The notes beneath the pieces were generated by a model that searched no databases, was not told the DNA's origin, and saw only the letters and a program-made list of their open reading frames with translations. Of a stretch of DNA of 64,000 nucleotides, positions 11,053-22,703 are shown one piece after another. A program made the position numbers and the translations under genes. Each line of letters opens with the position of its first letter. The first letter of the stretch is position 1. Origin of the DNA: Ypsolopha sequella. Its lineage: Eukaryota; Arthropoda; Insecta; Lepidoptera; Ypsolophidae. The DNA lies in assembly GCA_934047225.1 (NCBI GenBank), contig OW203992.1:6685501-6749500 (forward strand). Direction: 5' to 3'.

Positions 11053-11612
11053 GTGTGTCGATTTTCTACTTTTTTCGATATTCATATTGTAATAGTGAAA
11101 TTGTTTTGACAGGACCTATAAAAATGTTCAAAAAAAAAATTGGACGACGAAGATGATTCTGCTCGCTCATTTAATTCAAAGCTTTACAATTTTTTTTTTA
11201 TTTTTTTTTTGTTATAGCCTCTTGCAAGTTAGCCGTAAAAAAATATTATAAAAATATTCGTCAATTATCATGTCTCAGAAAAAATAAAAACTGTATAAAT
11301 TCACAGAATTTCCCATTTGAGGCATTACTAGTTTTTTTTTTAGTACGTCGTCATAAAACAACACAATTTTTATGACCTATTTTTAGTGAATTACATACAT
11401 AACATAAGGATGAAATGAAAAAAATACAAAAATATTTAAGACGAAACATTTTTTTATCTCCTATACATTTTGTAAAACTTTGAATGTAATAAGCGAGCAG
11501 AGGCTATCGTCCAATACATATTTTGTTTTTATTTGAGCTTTTTATAGATCCTTTTAAAATAATTTGGCCATTACAACATGAAATTAGAAAAAAGTGGAAA
11601 ATCGACACAACT
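11053..11612. mobile_element. Foldback MITE with arms of about 140 bp
   Basis: Left arm GTGTGTCGATTTTCTAC...AGGACCTATAAAAA...TTGGACGA...CTGCTCGCT. The right end carries the inverse in the same order (AGCGAGCAGAGG, CGTCCAATAC, TTTTTATAGATCC, GTGGAAAATCGACACAAC). The centre is T/A-rich. No coding frame. Confidence 0.82.
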
Positions 11613-11745
11613 TACTCAACACCCATCACGTTGGACGTAATAATCGTCGTGAAACGCGGGTGTACCGAGTTTGGACTGTGACTTGCATTTTACATCTGAC
11701 ACCCCCTCAGGGATTCATGTCGTGACGATATATGTATTTGTATAT

Positions 11746-11988
11746 ACAACGTGTAACAGAAAGGTGTAACCATATTTGAAGAGCTTATTCAGTCAATGTT
11801 ATAAAACAACTTTTACTATGGAGCCAAACCTGAAATCTCAAAAAAAAATCTGCCTTTCCATACATTTCGGCCGAGCGGCATTCCATTTTTCTATGAAACA
11901 GTAAAATTTTTTTTTTGAGATACAGGTTTTGTTTCATAGTAAAAGTTGTTCTATACCATTGACTGAATACCTTTCTGTTACACGTTGT
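11746..11988. mobile_element. Foldback MITE family C, copy 1
   Basis: Inverted ends ACAACGTGTAACAGAAAGGT and its complement, with longer arms containing TATTCAGTCAATG and ACAACTTTTACTATG. It is flanked by TA-rich sequence (TATAT). The second copy is at 20895-21158. The right arm here has lost the AGCTCTTCAAATATGGTTAC segment kept in copy 2. Confidence 0.87.
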
Positions 11989-13505
11989 ATATATTAAGTA
12001 TTTCATACAACTTAATTTCCCATGGGGTATAAAATTACATTTTGTTCACGCTATTTACGAATAAGTAATGTTTACAATAATGTCAGAAAAAACTGGGTTT
12101 AAGTGACAGTCCACATGCAAAAACACCACTGACTTCCTCTTTGAAACACATATTATAATATCATCTTGACCTGCACCGATTTCTGTGAACATTCCCACCG
12201 ATGATTGGCATCACACAATAATTAAATTCCTTTATTCAGACTCTCACAATAAACTAAATCGAGTTACTCTACATTAAATTATCCTTACAGGGCAGTCACG
12301 TACGGAACCAAATTGTCTCAAATTGGTGATCCGTAAGCGATCATTTAGACCATTTTAAAATAACATCAGTCCCTCGCACATGACCCTAATGGTCCATAAA
12401 TGGGCTCCTAATGTAATGACTCTTGGTACGTGACATCCGTAAAGTATTTATTTTATGTTTGTGTGATTTTATTATTGAGAAGACAAAAAATTTTATATTT
12501 ATTAAGTTATGTCAGAATTTAACTTTGTTATTTTGTGTTATTTTTTGGCATGTAATAAACCAGGCAGTTAAGTAACCATGTTCTGGTAGCTTAAAAAAAT
12601 AGAATTGGATACCAAAATTAATAATAATATCTCAATTTTAGTTGCATTTTAATACCGTTGCAGGAACCTTTTAACTATAAGCGGGTATCCAGTAATATTT
12701 TGACAACTGAATTTATATAGGCGAGTCCATTTTTAAGGAGATCATTTTATTAATAAAAAGGGGGGGGGGCATCTGTCAATTCCAAATTGAGGTCTTTTAA
12801 AATATTTAGTTCGAAAATAAAGTGAAATACGAGTATAAAAATTTGTATCTAAAGCAACTTCGCATTAGCTCTTTTGTAAAGTTGACAAAAGGATCCATAA
12901 AAAAATACTTATAAATACTCTTTGTATTTGGATAGACTTTATTTTCAAGGTTAAGGCCTTGCCTTTATTACTTAACTGATCATCAATGTTAATATCACAG
13001 ACATGTTTTTTCAGACCTTTATCTTTCCGTTGTCAAGACAGTTACCTAATTGGACACATTTCACTCGATATATTTTATTTTTGAAAATGACGCCGTTTTA
13101 AGTTTTGTATTTTGTATTTTTTTTTTGTTAATACGTTTTATGGCTAGGCGGCTTGACTTTTATGTCTGAAATTACTGCTATAACACGAAAATATTGTTTA
13201 TTTTCAATTGTCAAGACAAAAATTTCCTACAACAAATACTTTTTCGGAAAATTCAGAAAAACCTCGGAAATTCATTGATTATGCGTGCTGGCAGCGCAAG
13301 ACGCGAGCGTTCTTATATACTTTCTGACGATACAAAAATCACTCAATGGCATTGTTGTGTCCCATGGACCAGGCCTTAAGGAAGAACATTGCAACGTTTC
13401 CTCTCGAATAGAATGGGAAATGCATGGGAAAATATATTTCCCTTAAGGCTTCGCGTGCCTTTTACTGAATTAGTGACCTAAAGTGACTAATGCAACTGTT
13501 CCAGC
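11989..13505. other. No recognisable gene
   Basis: AT-rich. It includes a run of nine G at about 12762-12770, and an AATAAAGG-like signal on the minus strand near 12225-12255 that may be an old LINE tail. Confidence 0.4.
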
Positions 13506-13511
13506 ACTCTG

Positions 13512-13646
13512 GGAAGTCTTCGCTCATGCGTAACAGAGCACAGGCACCCGTGCGAGCTGTAGCGATTGAGGGTTACGGTGACCAGCCTCAGCCGTTACAG
13601 TTCGCACAGATGCCTGTGCTTTGTTACAGCGGGTGAAGGCTGACCT
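13512..13646. repeat. GC-richer inverted repeat
   Basis: Arms of about 36 bp: GTAACAGAGCACAGGCACCC with GTGCGAGCTGTAGCG on the left, and the inverse GTTACAGTTCGCACAGATGC, then CTGTGCTTTGTTACAGC, on the right. The string TATATACTTTCT flanks it at about 13314 and 13671, possibly part of a larger element. Confidence 0.65.
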
Positions 13647-14016
13647 CCCTCCGCGACTCCGGCTTTTTATATACTTTCTATTTGTAGTAACCACAAGACT
13701 GTGTGGAGTGCACTGATTCAAATTTGGAACACATTTGATCTATTTTAACTAAGAGGGTGCGCTTGCGTGCCCCACCCGCGCTCCGCGGGGAAGAGCACCG
13801 TTCGCATTGTCAGCTATTTTCATTAAATGAGATATTTCAAATAAAAAAAATATGTATTCAATCCTTATAAAAGTTACCCGCTTTCATTATTAATGCTACT
13901 TACAATTACAATATCCAAAATGGTTTTCGTAGATGGAAACAAATAGTCATTAAAAACATTCAAAGTCACCCGGTTTGCAATAATAGATGACCATACGTAA
14001 TTTTTAGTAGCCGTAC

Positions 14017-14320
14017 TTTTAGGGTTCCGTACCCAAAGGGTTACCAACGGGACCCTATTACTAAGACTCAGCTGTCCGTCTGTCTGTCCGCCTATCCGTC
14101 TGTCACCAGGCTGTATCTCATGAACCATGATAGTTAGACAGTTGAAATTTTCAAAGATGATGTATTTCTATTGTCGCTATAACAACAAATACTAAAAAAC
14201 GGAATAAAATGTATATTTAAGGGGGCTCCCATACAACAGACATGTTTTTTTGCCGTTTTTATAGATAACGGTACGGAACCCTTCATGCGCGAGTCCGACT
14301 CGCACTTGGCCGGTTTTTTT
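14017..14320 (+). mobile_element. GGGTTCCGTA...GTCCGACTCGC repeat (family D), copy 1
   Basis: Starts TTTTAGGGTTCCGTACCC and has a CT-rich stretch (GTCCGTCTGTCTGTCCGCC). It ends GCGAGTCCGACTCGCACTTG, then GCCGGTTTTTTT. The near-palindrome GCGAGTCCGACTCGC lies next to the end. It is recalled as one of the commonest lepidopteran interspersed repeats. I cannot assign a class with confidence; a Helitron-like end is only a suggestion. Other copies: 21899-22703, 28775-29637, 35085-35447, and a scrap near 59985-60040. Confidence 0.85.
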
Positions 14321-15085
14321 AATATTATGGTAGCGAATTTTTGAGGCTCATCTAAATTTATTGGTGCCAAATTATTAATACACAGCCATTTTATTTTATT
14401 ATATGCCTAGTTTTATATTTTAGCTGCCGGGAAAATAATGAGCCGTTTTTTTTACGCTCGGAAAGCTTTTTCCGTTAATTAGGATCTTGAGGTCAGTGGC
14501 GTTCCTGATGGAACTTATAAAAAATGAAAATAAAATACAATTTCGAAAAAAAAAACCTTAAATTCCAATCACGGCTCAGTAACTTTGACTTGAGCACTTT
14601 CCAAACAAGAACAATAAAGGCTTTATACAGCGCCATATTTACATATATATATTATATGTCACATAATAGTTCATAATACGTTGACAGTTCGTCAGGGTTG
14701 TGCACTACAGTAGTAACATAATAGTGAAATGAAATAAAGAACTTTATTTTCAGAAGTAAGAATACCAGGTAAACATTTTTCTGTCCGAAAAGAATCCGCC
14801 CGCGCACACCGACAACCAGACATCCACAACGTCCCACTCAAACCAAAAACGTCATGAAAGTTGGCCAACCGCAAGAAACACGCAAGTGAAGGATACCTGT
14901 CAGATAACTATTAAAAAAAAAATTGGAAAAAAAAGTAGGGTAAAAAGAAAGTCAATTTATACATGCGAAATACATAAGCCAGAATAAATCACCGTGTAAG
15001 TGTGCCGAAATTTATAATGAACAAATTGAAATGCGAAAATTAAAATATTTTAAGACTTGATGATGATAGGATCCAGATTTGGATT
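14321..15085. other. Mostly unassigned; short diverged repeat at 14782-14835
   Basis: No gene. TGTCCGAAAAGAATCCGCC, then CGCGCACACC, at 14782-14810 resembles the inverse of 46760-46817, so a small dispersed repeat is likely. Confidence 0.4.
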
Positions 15086-15088
15086 TAC

Positions 15089-15224
15089 ATTTCGTCGCTG
15101 CGCCTGCAAAATCAGCTATTTCATTTTAATTATTTTGAAATTTTTCATCGTATCGATTTTAAAATTGCAAAAAAATTTAAATTAACAATCACATCGGTGA
15201 TTTTGCAAGCGCAGCGACGATTTA
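15089..15224. mobile_element. Short MITE with 30-bp inverted ends
   Basis: TTCGTCGCTGCGCCTGCAAA, then ATCA, at 15091-15114 is mirrored by TGATTTTGCAAGCGCAGCGA, then CG, at 15198-15219. The interior is AT-rich. A single copy was seen. Confidence 0.7.
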
Positions 15225-17130
15225 CTAAGTTAAACGAGAATTCGGTTCAGCTACCACAATGAGAAAAACGGCTAGAAACTAGTGGGGACATTACATCTAC
15301 TATTTTACATTGTTTCATAACAGATAAGATAACTTCACGGGGTTTCGCAAGCACCTATACGTACACGCAAAATGTGTGCAAACGTGCACGAAATACGTTG
15401 AAAATCAGCGCTGTGCTGATCAATATGTATTTGTACTTAGTACGTATATCCAACAGCATTTACTGAGCGCTTCCTGAATGTCCAAACAAAATGTCCATAC
15501 AAGAACTAATAGAATCATGTAATTTATATTTTGTTTATTTTTGACAATAAAAAGACAATTTTCTTGGTTACTTTCTTTCAAATACTCCCAGCTGCGATCA
15601 CTCTCTGGTTTTTTTTATTTTATGTTACTGAAGCAACTTATTAAAGGGACTTTTTACTAACCCTAGAGGTAAACAATAAAATGAAGGGTTAAGGTCATAG
15701 AGGTGTGAATTGCTTGCACCTAAACAAAGCTGAATCGATTCAACGGTGGACAAACAAGCCGAGACAGGAAGTACGCTCACTTTGACCAGAATTACCTGAC
15801 ATCACCCTGGTTACCAATGAAGTCACCAGTAGTATCTCATGATCGAACTGGCTGCGAAAGAGGTGGCGGCCCGCTTTTTTTTCGTTCAAGAAATCAAATC
15901 GTTCAAAAATCAAAGAAATCAAAATCACAAAGTGAAAAAAGTTGTGTCTTGGAAAAAATTGCACGATTTTTTTCCGAGTATTAGAATTGTTTTTCGGCCT
16001 GCTATTATGGAGCTCATCGTTCAAATCTCGCAGTGACATATGAGCGTCCGCAAGCATGAAAAATATCTAAGTTGTAGGTCCCACTTTGAAAGTTTGAGAC
16101 GTTCTCCGTAATTAGTCCAGTAGATTTCCAAAATAAGGTGTAAATACTACGCAAGTTTGACCATATTTTCGTAGTCCTCAAGCAAAAAAAAAAAGTGTCA
16201 GAAGTAAAGAAGGATAGAGAAAAAGTTATTTAGTATGATCAGTAGAAAACGTGTTTAAGTTTGTAACACATAAGTGTATACCCATTGTAAACTAATATCG
16301 TAAAACTTATTTAGGCTTTACACATTTCGTAGCAATTTACGACAATACTCTCGTTGATGTCTTTCGTATGCTACACATCGCGATACGTAAAAAAAAAAGT
16401 GTAATGTGTAATAACCAGTATTTTTTTTCTTAATGTTTTATAATAACTAAGATAATTGTTTAAGTTAATATTGATATTTAAACTATATATTTATTTGTTT
16501 TAAATTAATTCGCATTTGTATTTTGTTTGTTAGTTTAGTTTGTAATATATTTATTTTTAGGCGTTTAGTTTGTTTAAGTTTTAAGTATTTTATAGTTTTA
16601 ATACTTTATCAGACATTCATTAATTACATTATATTCATTATTTATCAATCAAAATTTATCATATAAGTCAAAATAAATATATGTTAACCTCAGAACATTT
16701 GATGTTAACTATATAGCGACCCGCCCCGGCTTCGTACGGATTCGAATTAAAAATAATTAAATTTTCGCGCTAAAAAGCACGTTATTTTTCAATGCTTATG
16801 GTAGCAAACATGTTTATTTGGATAACTGTTCTTATAGTTTAGTAAGCGAAAGCCATGTAAACACCCCCATAATCCGCTTTTTGATGACTTAATATTTCTC
16901 GATATTTCTCTTTTAATATAGGTTAAATGTAAATCTCTTACATATATATCGTCAATATATTTACAATAAATTTGAAATTCAAACCACAAATCTTCTAGTA
17001 AAAAAATGTGTTACAAAAATAAACCTTCCTCGTGAAACGTTCTGATGAAATGATGAAAACCGCATCGGAATCTTCTTGGAAGTTTATGCGAATGCGAATG
17101 CAAAGACAAACACGGGTTGTGTATTTGTTT
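15225..17130. other. No recognisable gene
   Basis: AT-rich, several short chance frames (for example 15740-16057 minus) without motifs, and a low-complexity T/A tract at 16420-16700. Confidence 0.4.
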
Positions 17131-17164
17131 TATACTATGTTTTATACCTATTCATAAAATAACG

Positions 17165-17725
17165 AATTACGAGAGCTGCGTATTTGTCCCGCTTTTTGTG
17201 CTCGGCTGTTGCAGCCGCCGCACCGGCTGTGACAGCTGTCGACCGGACGTAAGACGCGGCGAGCGTGTCAACGCAAGTCGCGTCCCACACTAGGGAGCGA
17301 CCATTCTGCCACGGGATGAGCGTCATTCCGTCGGGCCTCTTGCCATCGTCACGTGCAATACCATACGGCTCTGAAGTAGCCGGCACGTTGACGGTTGCAA
17401 GGTCCCTCCGTATGACGTCATTTAGGCTGCCGTGACGGGACCAGCGGCCGGCACTGCGTCGACATGAGAGGCCGTGATGGCCCAAATGATCGACGCTGAC
17501 GCCACATTGACAGTGATGACTCTCATTCGTCTTTATTCCAAGTCGCAGACAGACGGCTATAGTAAAAGTTGTCTTGTCTAAGAGTGTACCGAGATTGGCG
17601 GAGGGAATAGAATGCAGCCATAAACCAGACTCACGCTCACCGGTAGCGACAAGACGAGCACGGTCTGCGAGGTCGAAGGCGGTGTCCAGGAGATGCTTCT
17701 GGATCTGTTCGTCTGTATTGTATGT
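17165..17725 (-). pseudogene. Retrotransposon polyprotein tail: zinc-finger-like and PD-D/E-like part (fragment)
   Basis: The minus strand reads open from about 17725 to 17165. In order: SGLWLHSIPSANLGTLLD, an alpha/beta stretch FTIAVCLRLGIKT, a putative metal site HHCQCGV...HLGHHGLSCRRSAGR, then SRHGSLNDVIRRDL, DDGKRPDGMTLIPW and RSLVWDATCVDTLA. It ends with AEHKKRDKYAAL before breaking down. This order is recalled from C-terminal tails of invertebrate RT polyproteins; the RPDG...WDATC segment looks nuclease-like. The next block in such proteins (YxFxPFGVETL...) is the separate fragment at 4775-5079. The first ATG in this frame (17485) lies inside the domain and is not a true start. The DNA is GC-richer than its surroundings, as expected of a transposed coding piece. 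Confidence 0.8.
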
Positions 17726-17729
17726 ACTA

Positions 17730-18282
17730 TACTAAATATATAAATCGTTTAATATAAGTGTACATATACATAACATATGACAAAATTAATATTTATAAGA
17801 GACATTATAACTGATCACTACCACGGATCCGAAATTCAATAAAAATTGTTTTTACTTGAGAAATGCTTAAGAAAATTGAACATTTGGAGCTTAAAACATA
17901 GATTTCTAAGTGCTTGTATTTCCTAAGCGTGTTGATTATCTGAAATTTAAAGTGAAATCGGACTTATAGGTTGTGCAAAAGATGAAGTTACTCAAAGTTT
18001 TATTTGATTAAATGCATTAGCGTACAAGTGAGAAGCTAAATCGTTTTGTATGTCCGCGGAGTCTTGCGCTCTTCCCTTAATAAAGAATCTGTAGCTGGAT
18101 CTGTATCTGGTATCTTTTAATGAAACTACATCCAGTACTGAGCAGACTGAATGACTTCCCCAAAGAAACAAACTTTTGCACTTACTTATACAATGTACAG
18201 CAGGTGTTTAGATCGTATGGGGAGGATTAACAAAGAATTTGTGCGGGAATATTTCTTTAGAAAAGTTGTTCGTTGTGGTCAC
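17730..18282. other. No recognisable gene
   Basis: AT-rich spacer between the retrotransposon fragment and the next MITE. Confidence 0.4.
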
Positions 18283-18945
18283 TTAAGGCGATATGTAAAA
18301 GTTTTAGCGTCCCTGTTACTCCATATGCGAAAAAACCCTCAGTGCGAGAGGGACGGATTCGTGGAAAAGTAGCAAAAAGTCGGTTTTTTATTAATATAAA
18401 ATGTACTAAAAATGCTATCAAAATTTCGTTTAACCAGCGGGCCTATTGTGTATCTCTAGTTGCCTTCTGGACTGGGTGTCTATCATCAAAAACATAGATA
18501 TACTATCGAATTCCGATGTCCTGAGGATATTTTCGCACTTGAAGTGACGACACAGATTGTTAATAGTTCAATACCCACTAAAGACAATTTTGAAATTTCA
18601 GTTTTTAGCTATGTTTTTGATGATTGTTTTTGTGCCTACCTCGTGCAGTTGGCAACTAAAGATACAGAATAGGGGGGCAGGTCCTAGATACTGTTAAAAT
18701 CCATCTAATAAAATATAATTGCAGTCCATCTGTCATTCTAAATTGTCAAACCAGGAGAATTGGTGTCGATAAAGACCTCATTTCAATAAATATTTCTATC
18801 GAGCCGAAATTCTCCAATCGCGTTTCTGTTTTAACAGATCCCTAGAGAAAGATTCCAAAAATAATATACTATTTTATCAAAATTATACATACCGAAGTAG
18901 ATATCGAAGTTCTAAAAGTGACGATTTTTTTCCGTAGCGCCTTAA
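18283..18945 (+). mobile_element. Family A MITE, copy 2, carrying nested MITE F
   Basis: Ends TTAAGGCGATATG and CGTAGCGCCTTAA. The interior matches the other family A copies. It is interrupted at 18438-18677 by another MITE flanked by CAG. Copies at 5249 and 40165 have the uninterrupted site AACCAGGTC. Confidence 0.88.
18438..18677. mobile_element. MITE F nested in family A (copy 1)
   Basis: Inverted ends GGGCCTATTGTGTATC...TAGTTGCC and GGCAACTAAAGATACAGAAT, then AGGGG. Inner arms share AAAAACATAG. It is flanked by a 3-bp CAG duplication, confirmed by empty sites elsewhere in the window. It holds GCACTTGAAGTGACG, nearly palindromic. Confidence 0.85.
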
Positions 18946-20890
18946 AGATATACTTATATTATATTTTTTAATATTGAGCTATGTTTGTTTGTAGTTAAAT
19001 TAATTCAGTTTGTGTACCGTTCTCGTGTGAAATTCTTTAGTACCCTCAAAACGGAAATATACTGTTATACCCTAATAGATAATTATATTAGTTTGGGTTT
19101 CAGAGTCAAAGTTATTATTTTGTAGAACTTTTTTGTACAATAAAGACAATTTTTATATATGTTTTTATGTTTTTAAACTAGTAAAAATATATCTGTAAAA
19201 TTTGGGCTAAAGGTTAAGGAAAACTTAAATAATATCCTTTTGAGTAAAACCAAAGATTTCAAAAGTTTAGATGAGCCCTGGCACCAAAAATCTATTGCAT
19301 TGTTTTTGAATGTGTGCGTTAACATAATGCCGACGCGCGCACAATATGAGTGCGCAATCTGTCTACGTCAGCAAACTGATCAGACTACTAAAGTCGTAAA
19401 AAATCAATACTTTAAGTGCACTTAAGACGTCTGACTATCACTGTGTTCAGATGAGCACTGATTCTAAACGTGTGAGCGTCACCTATGTAAAGGTGGAAAC
19501 ATTTTGGTGCTGTCATACTACGGTAAGGGTTTATCTTTACTTTTGAAATTTTTGAGTAAAACGGTACATTTTTCCTACCGTAAGAAAAATATTCTCCCAT
19601 ATTAAATACTAAAATAATGTGAATCTATAACACAAATTGACAAAATAAGTATCCTAGTGTCATGTCTGTCGCACGAAGCACTAACAGTCCAGTGACAGAG
19701 ACGACGCTCTACAAAGCCGAAGATAGCCGATGTACATTATTTTCTGCCGCGTACTGTAATTATGTAATTTTATATGGTTTTTAGCTTTTAATTATTTTAA
19801 ACAGATTATAAATGTAAACAAAAAAGTATTAATTATTATCGAGATATATTTCGACCAACTTGTGGTCGTCGTCAGTCGAATTACTAAATTAATAAATATA
19901 TTAATTATTTATTAATTTTATACGAGTATAAGTTCAGATTACTTACACCTCTCAATGTTAAAATTTCGTACATTGTTACGAATATAAGATACTGAGAGTG
20001 CTGTTTCCTATGGTCCAATGAAACAACGTTATATTATAGCAAATTGATTTTTTTACCAAACGTCATTAGTTTTGACCAGTTCGGATGCCATGACGGTTTA
20101 GTTAGAGCACACAATGCTAAATGATTTACAATTATTCCGAGCTAAGCCATTGTCATTCAAACGTACAAGTATTCAAATTATATTTTAACTTCACCTACCT
20201 CAACTCGAGCATTTTCAACGTTAGTTTAAACTAACAGTATCAGTATTTATTTGTTTCTACTTTTGTGGGCATATCTCATGCACGAATATGAGTAGTATTC
20301 ACGAATTGTAGTATCAGGACAAACTCATGTGAGTTTATTGATACTATTCACCATGTAATAAAATAGTGTAAAATAATGAATAAATAAATAAAAAATAAAA
20401 AAACTGCAATCAATTTTAATCATTATAAATGCATACATATTTATTTATTTGTATTTACTTATTTACTTAAATGGTTAGTATTACAGAAAAAACTTAATTA
20501 GGCCTATCCTAGGGTTAGTAAAATATCTACAAAAATAGAGAGAAAAAATTGGACTAATAATACCCAAAGCAGGCTTCCGACACATTAACAGATACATTCT
20601 TAGACTTTGTAAAACTAACAACTTAGCACATAATAATAAATTCAAATATGTGTGCTCTGATACTAGAATTCTCCGTAACACGGAAGCACTATGAAGTTAT
20701 TTTGGCCAAATGTTACCAGCCAAATCCGATATTAGGACAAACTAGTTTGGCGCAGGCTTTTTTTGGAAATACTTTAGCGCAGAAGACAGGTTAGGTTAGA
20801 ACCTTCGCGGTTATTTTTTATGACAACCCAAAACCATTTTGGCCCAGGCGAAACTAGCTAGTCCTAAAATCACATTTGGCGTAATACATA
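18946..20890. other. No recognisable gene
   Basis: AT-rich. At 19840-19880 ATTATCGAGATATATTTCGA, then CCAACTTGTGGTCG, resembles a piece at 25175-25195 (CTCGATATATTTCGGCC), an old dispersed repeat. No coding motif. Confidence 0.4.
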
Positions 20891-20894
20891 ATAT

Positions 20895-21158
20895 ACAATG
20901 TGTAACAGAAAGGTGTAACCATATTTAAAGAGCTTATTCAGTCAATGGTATAGAACAACTTTTACTATTGAGCCAAACCTGAAATTTCAAAAATAAAATC
21001 TGCCCTTCCATACATTTTGGCCGAGCGGCATTGCATTTTTCTATGAAATAGACTTTTTTTTCGTGTTACAGGGTTTGTTCCATATTAAAAGTTGTCTATA
21101 CCATTGACGGAATAAGCTAGCTCTTCAAATATGGTTACACCTTTCTGTTACACGTTGT
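20895..21158. mobile_element. Foldback MITE family C, copy 2
   Basis: Ends ACAATGTGTAACAGAAAGGT and ACCTTTCTGTTACACGTTGT. Arms run about 90 bp inward (GTAACCATATTTAAAGAGC, TTATTCAGTCAATGGTATAG). Both arms are more complete than in copy 1 (11746-11988). Confidence 0.88.
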
Positions 21159-21224
21159 ATAATCGTACCTATGTGTATCCCCATAGGGTTCTCAAAGATC
21201 ATACCAAGTATTGACTGTAACTAC

Positions 21225-21685
21225 TCAACACTCGCGCAACCACGTTTCACCGACGACTTATTCGTCACGTGGTTGGGGGTGGTATTCAAATTGAAATTCA
21301 AATAGTTTATTTTGCAAAGCAGGTATATATTTATTATTAAAATGATAGGTAAAATATATATATTATACAAGATGAAATCCAATCAACCGCCCGAACCCAT
21401 ACCGGAGACCCGGCCAGGGACCAGGAACAAGGTCCCAAATCCCATCCTATATACTACATACTAATAGGTTACATATATAAATACATGCCTATATAGTGCT
21501 TCGGGCACAATTAAGCTTTTTAGGGCATACCGGTTTCATCACGGTGTTTTCTTTCACCGTTCGGCACGTGGGTATATATACCTATACAAATAAATTCCAT
21601 GCATGCTGGACCGACAGGATTTGAAGCCAGGTCCCAATATTGATAGTCTGGCGTCCTACACAAAACTGTGCTTTCGTAAGTAGGT
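21225..21685 (-). mobile_element. tRNA-derived SINE, interrupted or composite
   Basis: On the minus strand the region ends in the lepidopteran SINE body. The plus strand shows GGTTTCATCACGGTGTTTTC, then TTTCACCGTTCGGCACGTGG at 21530-21570. T-arm-like GGATTTGAAGCC lies near 21618. CCACGTTTCACCGACGA at 21240 is shared with the SINE at 47160. Unrelated sequence of about 200 bp lies between the two parts. Confidence 0.65.
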
Positions 21686-21898
21686 ATATTACCCCGTTCA
21701 TCACCTAGATGAGAAAATTATTAGGGCTGTCACTTTTGTTTGTTAAATTTAACCTATATTTAGGAAAACTTGCAAGATAGTTTAAAAAAAACAGTATAAA
21801 ATTCTTCTTTATCTAAAAGGAAAGTAATAACAATTAACTATTTTATTATTGTCTTTTTATGTTTTACAAAATTTCTAATTATTTTAGTTTGACATTCC

Positions 21899-22703
21899 CT
21901 TTTTAGGGTTCCGTAGTACCTAAAAGGTACAAAAGGAACCTTTATGGTGAGACTCGTGTCACAGCCTCATAACTTTAGCACCGTTAATGATAAAGACATA
22001 AAATTTGGCACAGAAATAGCATTATTAGCCCACATATAACAGTGTAAAAAAATATATTTAAAAAATTTGAAACTGTTCAAAATATTTCCAAAGTAAGAAA
22101 AATTAAAAATATTATCCTAAAAATACAATATTGGTATCAAACTGTAGTTATTAAAAAGTTTATTGTAAAAATATATACGTTTACTATATTTACTGGCACT
22201 GGTTTCGAGAAAACTTTAATAAACCACAAAAATATGTATGTCCCCTCCCCTTATCTTCGAAATTGGTCAACCAACCGAAAAATATGAAAAAAATTACGAT
22301 TATAGATCATAACTGGCCAAAAACAATATTAATTAAAAAAAATTATAGCAATTAAAAACATTTAGCACAAATAAGAAATATAAAAAAGAAGAAAAGTAAA
22401 TTTAAATTATATTTTATAAAAATACAATATTAGCTGATTGTGAAAATATACAGTTTGGCTATGTTTAATTGCATCTATTTCGAGAAATCCTTGAAAAACC
22501 ATAAAAAAATTATGTGCCCCCGCCCGCCTCTTATATCCAAAACTGGTGGACTGAAAAATATGAAAAAAATCATAGTAATATGTGTTTACGTAAAAATTAC
22601 AGGAAAAATAAAGCGGTTGAGAAATTCACGAAAAAAAATTACAAAATTAAATTTATCATCCACAATACGGAACCCTAGGCACGCGAGTCTGACTCGCACT
22701 TGA
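21899..22703 (+). mobile_element. Family D repeat, copy 2 (longest form)
   Basis: Begins TTTTTAGGGTTCCGTAGTAC and ends CGGAACCCTAGGCACGCGAG, then TCTGACTCGCACTTG. Two similar internal segments (near 22215-22310 and 22490-22585) share CCCC(T/G)CCC and GAAAAATATGAAAAAAAT, suggesting an internal duplication. An 87-codon frame inside is chance. Confidence 0.82.

Noticed and set aside
14021..14320. Riboswitch-like or conserved RNA reading of the GGGTTCCGTA repeat
   Set aside because: It recurs at several places in the window and is a known type of dispersed repeat; no gene context.
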